DNA of 64,000 bases from Saccopteryx bilineata (GCF_036850765.1 NC_089490.1:292932982-292996981), one strand, 5' to 3'. Shown: positions 21,861 through 34,580, counted from the first letter of the stretch. Numbers and translations are program-made. Notes: generated by a model not told the origin, from the letters alone.

Positions 21861-24800
21861 CATCCAAGTGTACACCCTAAGTAAACACCCTATGTATAAT
21901 TCTATCAGGATATCTAGACCATAGATTCTCAAGCTTTACTAGAAAAACAAAACATCTGGAGATTATTAAAATGTGGATTACAGGTCTCTGCTTTGGATAT
22001 TATGATTCTTTGGATATAGCAAAAAGCAGAATATTTTAAATCAGATTTTCTAAAGAAGACATTAAGGTTAATGAAGATAATATTAAAAAGAAATAATGAA
22101 CAGCTCTCAATGTTGACAATGTTTTAATTGTTTGGTTTATTGTATTCTCTAACACAAAGTGTCCTATGAATTTGAGAGCCAAAATTCTGTACTTTTTAAA
22201 AATTACTTCATACATATCTGGGTTTTTATGTGGTAATTAATCATATTCATTTATAAAGATTGGAAAGTACAGGAAAAAATGATGGGTATATCTACCATTT
22301 ATGTCAATAACACACACACAAAAGAATTAAAGGCAGAAGACAGGAGATACAATTAAATAATCGCACAATGACTCCTCCTTTATACAATTCTCTCTTTCTC
22401 CTTAAAACTCTTTTCTTCCTGTCTCTCTTCTTTTTCTATCTTCTTTCTCTCTCCTTTTTTATAAGAATTAGAATCATTTAATATTTATGCTTTTTCTTTG
22501 ATGAAAAATATAAGTTAGAGTGGTTAGACTATATTATATACTATAAAAATAAATTTTAAGTTTTTTTTAAAAGCATACTATAAACTAGTACAGATAACCA
22601 TTGTCAATATGGTTACATATTTATCTATATTTTCACTATATTAATATTCACACACATTTGCTTTTGTCATACTCTTTTATAAATTTCTCACTAAAATAAT
22701 ATAAAAATCTTATTTATAATAATTTAGCTAACTATATATATATTGTTTTATTTTTAAAAATTATATGCCATTCTTTTTCTATTTTAAGATATATCAATTT
22801 TACAAAGTAACATATTGTTGTTTGTTTATTTTTTAGAAACACCTTTGTCTTAGAGCTTTAATCCAAATTTCTTGATTCAGACAGAAGGAGATTTTTAACA
22901 GCCCATACTGTTTAACTTTTTTGGCTGAGTGCTTACTAAAATTTGTGAATATATATTTCCTAAGTAAAATCAATGCATATATAATAAAAAACAAGTCCTA
23001 TTTATCTTTAAAATTTACTTCTCCATGATGTTTTCTGCAGCCTCTTGTGAATTGAAGGAAGGCAGTGATTTTTTTTTTATTGTATAGCGTGTACCTTAGG
23101 CAAATATATAAAATATTTCAAATGCATTTTCTTTGTACTAAAATATATGCCTACTTTTCTGTGGAAGTTATTTTAAAACCATGTAACTGGAAATGGAATG
23201 TTACTTTATAGTACAAATTTGCATGTAAGTAAGGAAGAAAAAAAACATAAAAAGCAATTTGACATTTTTATTTCTAAAAATGATCTAATTATCTTGAGAG
23301 GTAGATGATGCTGTAAAAATTACATCAAATCTGAAAGAGAAAGAAGTCTCTGAGTCGAATCTGCTTTTCTCTTCATGCTATTCTGCATTATTGTGTCGGT
23401 GAAGCTCTCCTGATTCAGTGAAGGTATCTTTTCTGCCTCCATCTAGTAGGTTTTGCATGCCCAGTGGCCAGCGAAGAAGGTGGTATACTCCCTTCCACTG
23501 CATCCAGGTTCCTATGGAAGCTGGTTATGTCTGTACTTCTGCCTGCACCCAATGGTAGAAAACTTACATGCGCTATTAAAATGTCCTTCTTTGTACAAAG
23601 AAAGAAAAGAGAGAAACATTTTGTCATTTAATGTGTGGGGAGTGGGGTTCCCGTTACTTACAGCTTAGCGAAGATTTTTTTCTTTGAATCTTATTCATCC
23701 CTTCTTAAGGTTTGCCTTCAACTTTAACTGTGCTTTCAAATGTCTTGTTAACCCCAGTATTTACCTCTATTTCCTCAAGCATTCTTTGCTGATTTTTAGT
23801 ATCTCTCTCATTTATTTGACTTGAAACAGTCCCACATTTATTTCCCTGGAGTATAGGCCTTCATAATGCTGGCTTTCTCCTGGTTTTGACTTCCACCTCA
23901 CCACGGACTAAAACCACCAGGCTCAGTGAAACAGAAATGCGCACCTTTGCCAAATGCAATGTACCTTTACTTTCCTTTTCTTTCCTTTTTAATTTTAAAT
24001 ATTTTTCTTAAGCTATTTTGTTTGTTTTCCTGTTAACATTTCAAGTCTGGGGAGAACAAAGCAAATTTAACTTTATATAGTCAGACTCTTTTTTAATGTG
24101 TATTGATGTTTAATCATTTGGATGATAACTACATGCTGTATTTCTCCAAGGAATATCTGTAAGAATGTTAATTATACATAAAAGAAATACACTACACTAG
24201 CAAAAACTAAATATCATTTTAATTGATTTAAAACAGTGTCATTGTCATTTCTGGGAACAGTTTGAATTTATTCCCGATGAACTTCAAATGGAGAAACTTT
24301 TATATCTGTATGATTAAATGTTTCAGGTTAATTTGATTAAAAGTTGTTCAAGAGTAAATTTTAGTCATGTAGCCCCAGTTTTTATTGTTTTCTGCCCACG
24401 CCACTGACTTGTCAAGTGATTGGATTACAATAGAGGAGGCCCTCTAGGTAGAAAAGGCAGGAACATCCTCTGTAATTTCCACTCTGAGCTTGAAATTATG
24501 AAATTATATATAATTTACAAGTTAGGATTTTAGCTTAATTGACACTGTTTATCTGTATATGTAGACACAGAAGGTAAGGAAAGAAAAGAAACAATTCTGG
24601 TAGATCTTCAAACCTGTCTGGGAGCTGGGTTCACAGCTCTTTGGGAAAACTGTTAGCCTACAGCTTAGCTGAGTTTTAAGCAGAGAAAATTTCCAATGCT
24701 GGATTTTCACTGATCACAGGAGGCCTGCTCACTCTCTTAGAGCAAGAGATTCATTTTAGGACCCTGGAAACTGAAGAGGAGATTGAGAACATCTAGCCAC

Positions 24801-25657
24801 CTTTAGAGAAGAATTTGTGTAAATACTGAATGTGTATCTTTCATCAGGATTTTATGGGCAAGGAAATTCTGAGACAGTAAAAAACGATTACACATCTTTA
24901 TAAATGGAAAGATTTACTTTTTATGGCTCTTATTGTATTTGCATGTATTCATTCAATGTACATATACTGAAAACTGTTATTTTTGAATATTTTGTTAGAA
25001 TAGGGAACAAAGAGAAAGAACGTTGTAAAGTAAATGTGATAAAGCATGATGTGGCAGACAAACTTACAGGCTGTGAAATAAGTGAAAGAGTTTCAGTAGT
25101 ATTTAGGAAGGGTGAGGAAAATCTTCATATAGTAAATGACACTGGATTCAGGTTCTGAGATATTACTGGGTCTTTTCCAAAAGGAACTGAGTGCTGAGAA
25201 TGGTCTTAGTTTAACGACGACACGGATGAATGAAAGATTTTTCACATATTTGGGAACTGCCTACATACGCTAAAAAGACATAGGATGGTAGAAATAAAAG
25301 GGAGTAGATTAATATGAATTTCATTATTTGATTAAGCAACAAGGAGTTATTTAAATACAAACACAGAAGGATTAGTGCTGAAAATAAGAAAAACCAGTTT
25401 AATAGGTAGATATGAGGATAGTTAATTATAGAACATATAGATACAGTAAGATAAATTAAGAGATGATTAATATAGTCTAGACAAGAAATAACCAAGCTGA
25501 AATATTGTGGACTGAGAGAAAGGTTTATTTATGAATGAGATCATGAGAGCTGAATATTTAAACACCATTGTTCAGTGAATGAGGGGTAATGCAGATGTGT
25601 CTTTGACAATACTTCTAATTTTGCTCCCTGTGAGCTTATGGTGAATATTATAAAATT
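21861..25657. other. 3.8 kb without young repeats or genes
   Basis: Mostly AT-rich unique sequence. Pyrimidine tracts lie at 22380-22460. Segments 23400-23670 and 24210-24480 are less AT-biased and unassigned. Weak antisense L2-like text may lie at 25430-25530. Frames at 23415-23668 and 24904-25158 show no domains. Confidence 0.4.
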
Positions 25658-25669
25658 AGAAAAAAAGTC

Positions 25670-25865
25670 TGCCTGACCTGTGGTGGCGCAGTGGGATAAA
25701 GCGTCGACCTGGAACACTGAGGTTGCTGGTTCGAAACCTTGGGCTTGCCCGGTCAAGGCACATATGGGAGTTGATGCTTCCTGCTCCTCCCTCCCCTTCT
25801 CTCTCTCTCTCTCCCCTCTCTCTAAAATTAATAAATAAAATATAAAAAAAATTTAAAAAAAAAAA
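25670..25865 (+). mobile_element. tRNA-derived SINE, type A
   Basis: Starts TGCCTGACCTGTGGTGGCGC, B-box-like GGTTCGAAACC, CAAGGCACATATGGGAGTTG, CT tract 25794-25822, AATAAATAAAAT and poly(A). AGAAAAAAAGTC at 25658-25669 and 25866-25877 is the target duplication. Confidence 0.93.
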
Positions 25866-25877
25866 AGAAAAAAAGTC

Positions 25878-27000
25878 CAGAAAATATTAGTAAACTTTGA
25901 AAACGGATGCCTCCAAATTTTGTCCTAGCCAACACACTTTCCTTATTTATTACTGACACTGGTAATAAACTAATCCTTCAGAACTTGTCTACTTTTGGCA
26001 CTTGCAAAGTTGTGTCAGGCCTCATACAGGTGCTTTATGAAGCTGGGTTTCTTCCCTGATATATATTTGTAACTAGGTATATTTTGAAATTATTATCATA
26101 GTTATTAAAATACCAAGGTGTTAAATAAAGATTTCCCACCTCCCTTTAAACAGGAAACTGCCAGATATCAGATACCAAAGGGAGCATAAGACCCTTATTT
26201 TTTAGAAAATTTTTTAAAATAATGTTAAAAAGTCAATTCAGTTGGTCTTGTATTCCTCTACCAGATTAAGAATATGAAAATGGATTTGATTTTGCAGAGA
26301 AAATAGATGTGAGATATTTTCTAGAATACATCTACTACAATGATGGGTACAATACATCTCCCACCATTGGAGGAAATGGTCAGGAGTGGAACTTCTTTTT
26401 TCTCCAACCTAGTAAGATGTATTTTCATGGCAATTTCTTTTTATGCTTGAATTTTGTTCTCTGAGTGTGGATAAATAATCAGCAGTGAGGTTACAGTAGA
26501 GTAAACTAGAGCTAAATGATAGTCATGCTATATTGGATATGTCTCCCTGGAGACAAAGGGTACATAAGTGTTTCTATTGATGAAATGTTGACTACTCAGC
26601 AGAAAGAGAGCCAGAATAGGACCTCCATGAAAAATGGAATGACTGGAGTATAAATAGAACTGTTCTATAGAGAAGACTCTATCTGTGTAAGCAATGTTCC
26701 ACCTTTGTTACGTGGAATAAATGTCACTTAGTATTTCTGAAGAACTTTTCATATTACATCCAAGTGTGGGTACATGCCACCTGCATTCATGATCTCAGAC
26801 TTCCTCAAGGAAAGATTTTGACTATGTTTTTTATTGGGCTTTTCATAGAAATCATAGATAAAAGTTGGGTCTGGGTTACATTTGTCACCTTTGTGCATCT
26901 GACTTGTCTGTTCAATCTATTTGTGTTATCTCACTAACCAACCTGTAAGTTACCTAAACAAGCATAACAAGCAATATATTACATTAAAAGCTTACAGTGT
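25878..27000. other. Unique sequence, no gene seen
   Basis: No SINE, LTR or coding domain recognised. Confidence 0.4.
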
Positions 27001-27308
27001 GGCCCTGGCCAGTTGACTCAGTGAACAGAGCTGGGCCCAGCATGCAGACATCCTGGGGTTTGATCCCTAGTCAGGTTACACATGAGAAGCAACCATCTGC
27101 TTCTCTTCCCCTCCCTCTTCCCCTTCTTTCTTTCTTTTCCTCCCATAGCAAGTGCCTTGCTTGATCCAACCATCAGTCTTAGGCACTGAGGAGGATAGCT
27201 CAGTTGATTTGAGCATTGGCTCCAGAAGAGGGTAGCCAGGTTGATCCTGGTTGGGGTGCATGTGAGAGTCCGTAATGCCCCTTCCTCTTACTTAAAAAAA
27301 TAAAAAAG
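27001..27308 (+). mobile_element. Dimeric tRNA-like SINE
   Basis: The first monomer (27001-27140) is a type C head: GGCCCTGGCCAGTTGACTCA, B-box-like GGTTTGATCCC, GAGAAGCAACCATCTGCTTC, CT tract. Instead of the usual type C body, a linker of about 40 bp leads to a second tRNA-like unit at about 27186-27290. That unit has AGGATAGCTCAGTTGATTTG, B-box-like GGTTGATCCTGG and GGTGCATGTGAGAGTC, and ends in an A-rich tail. Both units are in the same orientation. It abuts another SINE at 27309. Confidence 0.65.
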
Positions 27309-27695
27309 ATGGCGTGCGGGGGACCTGGGTTCGATTCCTGGCCAGGGCACACAGGAGAAGCGCCCATTTGCTTCTCCACCCCCCCTTCCTCTCTCTCTCT
27401 CTTCCCCTCCCGCAGCCAAGGCTCCATTGGAGCCAAGATGGCCGGGGCGCTGGGGATGGCTCCTTGGCCTCTGCCCGAGGCGCTAGAGTGGCTCTGGTCG
27501 TGGCAGAGCGACGCCCCAGAGGGGCAGAGCATCGCCCCCTGGTGGGCAGAGCGTCGCCCCTGGTGGGCGTGCCTGGTGGATCCGGGTCGGGCGCATGCGG
27601 GAGTCTGTCTGACTGTCTCTCCCCGTTTCCAGCTTCAGAAAAAAAGAAAAAGGAAAAAAAAAAAAAAAGAAAAAAAGAAAAGAAAAAAGAAAAGC
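27309..27695 (+). mobile_element. tRNA-derived SINE, type C, 5'-truncated
   Basis: It lacks roughly the first 40 bp of the head and starts at ATGGCGTGCGGGGGACCTGG. It retains the B-box-like GGTTCGATTCC, GAGAAGCGCCCATTTGCTTC, CT tract, GGCTCCATTGGAGCCAAGAT, three 22-bp GC modules (27505-27570), GTCTGTCTGACTGTCTCTCC and a long purine (A/G) tail to about 27695. Loss of the A box should abolish its internal promoter. The 155-aa and 133-aa plus frames and the 110-aa minus frame here are SINE by-products. Confidence 0.9.
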
Positions 27696-28126
27696 TTAAG
27701 TGCTTTCAATTATAGTTTCCAAATATGTTTAAAATGTTATAATCTTCTACCATTAAACAATCACAATTGTCCATAAATCATTACATTAAATATTTTAAAA
27801 TCATATAGGCAGTGCTGGTCTCTGTTTGTAAATTTCTTAAACATAAAAGGCACTAGCACTAGCAAATAATAAGATAATTTTTCTAAACTGGCATACAAAT
27901 ATATTATTAAAAAGATTATTTTATCATCTCTATTTTTTCATTTTATTGTTAATTTCTTCGAGGACTGAAACTTGACTGATGATAGTGAACATTGTAGGAG
28001 ATATAAAATTAAAAACAGGGAAGTAATTTTGTCACACACACACACAAAAAAATAGGACAACCTCATTGATAGTCTTTCCTACAATAGGGTTCTCAAAGTC
28101 TGCACTCTTAACAATAGGTTGTTTTT

Positions 28127-28352
28127 TTTTGTTTTGTTTTGTTTTTGTTTTTGCCTGACCTGTGGTGGCGCAGTGGATAAAGCGTCAACCTGGAAACACT
28201 GAGGTTGCCAGTTCAAAACCCTGGGCTTGCCTGGTCAAGGCACATATGGGAGTTGATGCTTCCTGCTCCTTCCCCCTTCTCTCTCTCTCTCCCCTCTCTA
28301 TAATAAATAAATAAAATCTTAAAAAAAAAAAATTGAACAACAACAAAAAAAC
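28127..28352 (+). mobile_element. tRNA-derived SINE, type A, with T/G-rich 5' extension
   Basis: SINE head TGCCTGACCTGTGGTGGCGC starts near 28153 and the rest is canonical. The target duplication ACAATAGGTTGTTTTT is at 28111-28126 and 28353-28368. About 26 bp of TTTTG-type sequence lies between the left duplication and the head, and an AACAACAACAAAAAAAC-like tail lies at the right, so extra sequence was added at both ends. Confidence 0.9.
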
Positions 28353-28717
28353 ACAATAGGTTGTTTTTAAATTCCTTCTCTGTCATTAATTTAAGAATTT
28401 AACTTATTTTTTTAAGGTAACTTCTATACCATTTATGGCTTGAATATGTTGTAGGAAGTGCTCTGAAGTAGTTCTTTATTTGATTAAGATCCACTGATAT
28501 AATGAGCCTAATTCTACTCTAAATAATTTCCTTAAGCTTCCTTCCTTGTGGGACCTTAGCTGTTAAGGATATTTAAATGTAATGAAATTTAATTCTGTGT
28601 ATTTCTTCCCAGTCTTTCTGGCTTAATGTCACAAGACTTACATCATGCTGGGACTACTTCTATTGCAGGCCCACCAACCAAAAATCCAGTCACAGTGAAG
28701 TAAGATTCATTTATCTA

Positions 28718-29022
28718 CCAGCGCCGGACAGGGATCCACCTGGCATGCTCACCAGGGAACAATACCCATTTGGGGTGTTGTTCCGTTGCAGCTGGAGCCA
28801 TTCTAGTGCCTGAGGCAGAGCCCATGGAGTGATCCTCAGTGCCGGCGCCAACCCTGCTCCAAGGGAACCTTGGCTTCAGGAGGGGAAGAGATAGAGAGGA
28901 AAGAGAGGCGGAAGGGTGGAGACACAGATGCGCGTTTCTCCTGTGTGCCCCAACTGGGAATCGAACCCAGGACTTCCACATGCCTGGCGATGCTTTACTG
29001 CTGAACTAACTGGCCAAGGAAA
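28718..29022 (-). mobile_element. tRNA-derived SINE, type C, old, 3'-truncated
   Basis: On the minus strand it starts TCCTTGGCCAGTTAGTTCAG with B-box-like GGTTCGATTCCC, CACAGGAGAAACGCGCATCT, a degraded CT region, and two decayed GC modules (28740-28790). The 3' GTCTGACTGTC segment and poly(A) are missing. Divergence is higher than in the 10171 or 42767 copies. Confidence 0.85.
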
Positions 29023-31162
29023 TTGTTTTTTCTTTTTAAATATGAATATTCTTACTAGAAGTACAGTACTTGCAGAGGTTGGTTTAGAATTCAAGAAAAT
29101 AAAATCATAAATAAACACTGGCAACTGAAAACAAAAATGAAAAAGGCAGAGAGAGTGTCCATTACTAAACCCATTAAACCAACAAGTTGTTCAAAAACCA
29201 TGTCTCATTAAGGAAATAAAACATTAAGTATATAAATCAGAGCATATAAGGTAAAGCATATTCCTCTATTTTTTTGTTTTGTTTATTCTGGAGTTAAATA
29301 TATGTTAATGATGAAATTTTAATATTTTTGTTATCTCAAATATATCTTTTCATTTCTTTGATTCACTAAATATTTTTAATGATAAAATATTCTAAGATTT
29401 TCTAGTGAAGGAATATTTCTAAAAAAGAATTATAAATGAAATAATGGTGCTTAAAATTGAAATTAATAATTTGGTTTTAAATCAGCAGATAGGTTTTGTT
29501 CACATTAGGGAAAAATAATATTTTACTAAATAGTTTTCTCTCTCTTAAAGTTTAAGTAAATTATGTTGAGCTTAAGTCCTACATGTTTTATGCTTTCTTT
29601 TTAAAGAATATTTAGTATAATTTTAAAAAAAATTGGATGTTTGTAGGTAAAATACTTCTAAAATGGTCTAAAGAATATGTTCTTGGAAAAATAGTAGTTA
29701 AAGAATATGTTCTTGGAAAATTTTCTATTTTGGTGCACTTTTTGTGTTATACATACAAAAGCGATTGTCTTCACTCTATGAAATCTTTTTGATATATCTT
29801 ATAAGAAGACCAACTAAATAGTCTTGTTTGTTTGAGTTTTTGGCATTGAATCTATGAGTGAAATTGATTTTCTAAAGAATTATTTTCATTCAGTATTACT
29901 AACTCGGGTCTTGCTCCCTCAGTATGAGAAACATGTTTTTTAGATGAATTATCTATAACTCATAAGGAAGAATGTTATAAAAAATTATAAAAATTCCCAT
30001 TAATAATGATTACATGATTAAAAAGTTTGATATTCTTAATAAGGATAAGAATATCAGAATATAAGAATAAGGATATCTATAATCCATAAGGATATTGCTA
30101 TTAAGCAAGCCAAAGATTCTTAATTCAAAACACACTCAATATTTATACTAGTTCATTTTGTATTCACTTGTTCTGTTTTCAAAGATATATACAATATTAT
30201 AAACTCTCTAATCAGTTGCACATTCCAGAAACCTACAGTATATAAAATAAATGAACCAAACCAATTTAACCATCTTTTTATTAGAGCTAAATATACTAAC
30301 AGATTTTGTCAAGGTGGCAAGTAATTATTTGTAGCATATAATTAACCTTGGAGTACATAACAGATTTTTTAATTTAAAACATAATAGGTTGATATGGAAA
30401 CCAAACTATAGCAACCAAAGATAGTACTTTGTTAAATGCCACTGGCACATCTTTATTATTTATGATTTCCAACATTCCCCAGCAAATTCTCAGAAATGAA
30501 TTTTCACTATTAAAGAATATCCACAGAGAGCATGGTCATTGGTGTGACACCTACCCTCAAATCCAAGAAGGAATGGTGTGTGAGGAGACTATCCAATGGA
30601 AATTTATGGCTTCTTGGATAAGATGGAAGTGTAATGATTTCATTACCTGCTGACATCATTCTAATCAATGCATTTGCATTTCTGTTCTTGTAATTCCCAT
30701 TTTGTAATGGCTTGTTACTCTAATGTGTATCGGTTAAGCCTACACAAATGAGTTGAGAAAAACCACACAGATTATATGAGGAGAACCATCTTCCTCCTGT
30801 GACACATGTATCTTTAGCATCACAGAAATATTTTCCAAAAACTCATTTACATACTGTTTTAAAGAAATATTTTTTTCAGACCCTTTACTTCTGTATGTAC
30901 TCCTTCCTAGTGTGACCTTGATGACATTTCAATTCATATTTCAACAACCTCCTTCACAGTAATATTTCAGCTATTTTCACTAAAACAAGCACATCTAACT
31001 TCCCAATAAGGTATCTTGCCCTATGCTGTAAAAAAACAGAAAACAAGAAACTCGAACCAAAATGATAAAGTTCTAAGTAAAATAGCTATAGACCTCCTTA
31101 TACAAACTTAATGACCCTGCCCTACAATTTCATTAACTACAGTTATCAAAAAATTTACTTTT
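29023..31162. other. 2.1 kb unique AT-rich sequence
   Basis: No repeats recognised. A short local direct duplication (AAAGAATATGTTCTTGGAAAA at about 29671-29691 and 29700-29720) is visible. The frame 30429-30653 has no domain, but 30520-30740 has mixed composition and could be conserved noncoding DNA. Confidence 0.4.
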
Positions 31163-31178
31163 ATGATTAAATATTTTT

Positions 31179-31388
31179 TTAATTTTTATTTATTTATTTA
31201 TTCATTCATTTTAGAGAGGAGAGAGAGAGGGAGAGAGAGAGAGACAGAGAGGAGAGAGAGACAGGGGGGAAGAGCTGGAAGCATCAACTCCCATATGTGC
31301 CTTGACCAGGCAAGCCCAGGGTTTTGAACCGGCGACCTCAGCATTTCCAGGTCGATGCTTTATCCACTGCGCCACCACAGGTCAGGCC
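31179..31388 (-). mobile_element. tRNA-derived SINE, type A
   Basis: Minus strand GGCCTGACCTGTGGTGGCGC, GGTTCAAAACCCTGGGCTTG, CAAGGCACATATGGGAGTTG, a long CT tract (seen as AG, 31213-31266) and AATAAATAAA tail. A 16-bp target duplication ATGATTAAATATTTTT lies at 31163-31178 and 31389-31404. Confidence 0.94.
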
Positions 31389-31404
31389 ATGATTAAATAT
31401 TTTT

Positions 31405-32554
31405 AAAAGATATAATATATAAAGTGTTTGTGGTCAATACTAAAGTACTAATAAATTGCTGATATAAGTCAGAATAAATGTTTATAATTTCAAGCTTTAC
31501 TGGCACATTTTTTAATGTATGTAAACTATAAATAATTTAAATATGCACAACTTAGTTTGTTTTTAAATATGTATATAAACACTTGAATAAAATGTTTATT
31601 ATAAGAATTCTTTGCAAAAATAAGATTGAATCAAGGTTCAAACAAATGCAAAACAACTTTAAAGAAGAGCTTGTTTATTCTTTCAATGAGTGATTGCAGA
31701 TTTGAAATTATTAGAGTAAATTAAAAAATGTAGATGTGCTATAAAATCCAGTTTGAAATTTGATAGGAAATTCATCTTTTGCTATTATTTACATTAGTGG
31801 TAAAAATCCTATATCAACTTGAAAATGTATGAGTATAAAAAAATTGTTAATAGTTCCAAGAGAAAAGCAATAAAAGGAATTGAAAATCACTGATCCTGAA
31901 GCCATTCTCCGACTAACCTGCCTGTTCTCTGCTATTTATTGCTTTAATCTGCTAATACTGTGGCTTTGTGCCAGGTCCTGGTGATATTTGGTTCCCTTGA
32001 TAGACAAACATGTGGAATCATTCTTCAAGACTTGACATCAATTGCAATCTCTCTTTACATTTATATTATTGAAGGTAGGGATCCCGATCTGAAAGCTCTG
32101 GCACTGACATTCTAGGTTTGCCAATAATTCATCTGTGCCAGGGGAGAGAACCTAGACAATGATCACTATTAGGTAATATTTGGATTACTTTAAAAGTTTC
32201 ATTCTCCATTCTTGTATTACAACCTTTTCTACTCTTTCATATTCTAAAATATGTACTTTTAAATAAATACAATAGTTGTTATTTAATGTGTCCTGGAAAC
32301 TTTTCATTCATCAGAGAATTTTATTAGTAATTATATTATTAGAATCTGTAAAATAAATTTATAAAGTAAATATATATATTAACAATGAATCAGTCACTTT
32401 TGATGAAAGGTAAAAATAAACTTATAAAATGAAATGTGTTTATATAAGGAGATAAAAAATATATCCAACTAATGATGTCTATAAAGAAAGAATGGTTGGA
32501 AAATAATTAGCTAGGATTTGAGTAAAAAAAAGCAATAATTGCTAACTAACATTT
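31405..32554. other. Unique sequence, no gene seen
   Basis: AT-rich. The less biased part 31890-32160 is unassigned and contains no frame of note. Confidence 0.4.
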
Positions 32555-32745
32555 TTGGAGCCTTTGTTAACATGTACTTTAAATTTTAAATTTTCAGAGG
32601 TAGATCACAGGTTATTACTATTTAAATCTCAATTATATAGATGAGGAATTTAGTCTTTGAGGAGTTAAACAACTTATCCAAGTTCATGTGAGTATTAATT
32701 GAAAGAGGTGAAACCAAAACTTAAGTCAATTGGATTCCCAACCAC
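32555..32745 (-). mobile_element. MIR element, antisense
   Basis: Inverted MIR core: TTACTATTTAAATCTCAATT, ATATAGATGAGGAATTTAGT, GGAGTTAAACAACTTATCCA and AGTTCATGTGAGTATTAATT, then AAACCAAAACTTAAG. Strongly decayed. Confidence 0.6.
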
Positions 32746-33282
32746 CTTGTTACCATGTCTTGGAGATAGAGTTTACCAATGGAGTGAAGTACATAAGCAC
32801 TGTTGTAAAGAAAAGAAGGAAAGTAATACAGTTTGCCTCACATGTAATGATATGCATAATAGAGCAGTAGACATTATGGCTATGAAGTGAGATTGAGCCT
32901 GATATGGAGAGTGCTGACCTGAATTTGTGTTTGTCAAGATTGATATGATTTCATAGTCATTTACATCAAAGAGAAGAATGACATAAATCTACAGTTTATG
33001 AGCAAGTGAAACAAATATTTTACTTTACCTACTTCCCACTACATTATTTTTAAACTATTATTTTTATTTAGTATTTTTTTGTGTCAATCTTTAAAGACCC
33101 AGTGTTTTCTGTAATATAAGATTTAAAATTTGGCCAATGTGAACTACTATTATTAGTATCTACTAAAAATTCAAATTTTGGTAGAAACTTAAATCCTGAT
33201 AAGAATATTTAGATAAAAATTTATGGTGGTTATATAATTTTCAAATTAATTTAGTATCATTTCTTAAAAAAATATTAATTGA
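32746..33282. other. Unique sequence, no gene seen
   Basis: The 63-aa plus frame at 32699-32890 overlaps the MIR and shows no domain. Confidence 0.4.
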
Positions 33283-33430
33283 GGCCCTTGTCTCATTGCT
33301 CGGTTGGTTAGAGAATCAATCCAAAACACAAGAGGTTGCCAGTTTGGTCCCCGGTCAGGGTACATACAGAAACAGATCCGTATTCCTGTCTCTTTTTCTC
33401 CTTTCTTCTCTCTCTAAAACCACTAAATAG
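33283..33430 (+). mobile_element. tRNA-derived SINE, type D (Ves-like)
   Basis: GGCCCTTGTCTCATTGCTCG-like head, GGTTAGAGAATCAATCC, ACACAAGAGGTTGCCAGTTT, a B-box remnant, CCCCGGTCAGGGTACATACA, GAAACAGATCCGTATTCCTG, CT tract and A-rich tail. This is the layout of the Ves family known from vespertilionid and other bats. Confidence 0.72.
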
Positions 33431-34320
33431 AAATTATAAAAGATACTAGTTGTGTTTCTGTATTTTACATGTGGAGGAAGAACTAAAAATGCATATACAA
33501 TTTAAAGGCAGTTGAAAATTTCAGCAGTTCTTAACCTTAAAAACAGTCATCTACATTTTCTTATATGTTACTTAACTCAAGATTTGGTCCTTGCAACCAG
33601 GAAGTTAGGAAGCCACAGATTACAAATAACACTCAACTATTCTGAACCCTACATTACACCCTTGTCATATTATACTTCTCATACATTTCTCAAGTTAATA
33701 TTTAAAATTCTTTATAGTATATCTGTAATGAAAGATCAATTCACAATGTCCCAAATAAGACTTTAGAATAAATACAGACATACTTTACCACAAGCATTAG
33801 AAGAAATATTCAAATGATAAAAAATAAGATACCAAATGCAAAGTGACTTATTGAGTTCCTACACAATGAGATATTTCACATATTATAAATTTTCTTGACT
33901 AAATCCCCACCTTAGATCCAAAATCCTAACCAAGGTAGCTTGCTGGGTGCCACCAAATTCAGGCTTTGCCTCAGATTTTAACAAAATGGCTATGAGGCAG
34001 AATTACACTTAGCTAGAGTTTGAGATGAAGGTCTTGTACAGACCTCAGGGAGAGCCAATTTTGCATAGTAGATGGACAATTCACATAGGGGCTTGCGCTG
34101 TAAGAAGTTGCTAGTTTGTGGCAGGCACTGTATCTCATACAAAGAATACTTCTTGATTACTAGGTGCAGTCTTTTAGCTATCATTGCTGTCACCAAAAAG
34201 GATGAAAACTTCCATTAAAAGCAGTACCACTGGAGAGAAAAGGAAAACGAACAACAACATAAGATTTCCCCACTTGTAGATTCAGATATGCTATATGACC
34301 TTTCTGGAAATACATATTTC
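33431..34320. other. Unique sequence, no gene seen
   Basis: No repeat ends recognised. Frames at 33512-33766 and 33990-34196 are short and without domains. Confidence 0.4.
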
Positions 34321-34439
34321 ACCTTGGCTGGTTGGCTCAATGGTAGAGCATCAGTCCTAGGTAAAGCTGTCCTGGGTTTGATTCCTGGCCAAGGCACACT
34401 GGAGAAGTGACCATCTGCTTCTCCAACCCTTCCCCTCCT

Positions 34440-34494
<55 letters not shown>

Positions 34495-34580
34495 TCCCAG
34501 AGCAGCCATGGCTCTATTGGTTCTAGCTCATCCACTGGGCACTGAGAATGGCTCTGTGGAGTCTCTGCCTCAGGCACTAT
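34321..34580 (+). mobile_element. tRNA-derived SINE, type C variant with (CT)n, 3'-truncated
   Basis: ACCTTGGCTGGTTGGCTCAA, GGTAGAGCATCAG, B-box-like GGTTTGATTCC, GGCCAAGGCACACTGGAGAA and CCATCTGCTTCTCC are followed by a pure CT run (34441-34489). A decayed body follows: CAGCCATGGCTCTATTGG, then CTGAGAATGGCTCTGTGG. It ends near GCCTCAGGCACTATAAAAG, before the GC modules. It is an older subtype than the copy at 42767. Confidence 0.75.
34441..34490. repeat. (CT)n microsatellite in SINE
   Basis: About 24 uninterrupted CT units grown from the pyrimidine tract of the SINE. It gives a spurious RERERE protein run on the minus strand. Confidence 0.93.

Noticed and set aside
30429..30653. 74-aa plus-strand frame in repeat-free DNA
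   Set aside because: No domain, no splice context and AT-biased codons. The block is better kept as a possible conserved noncoding region.
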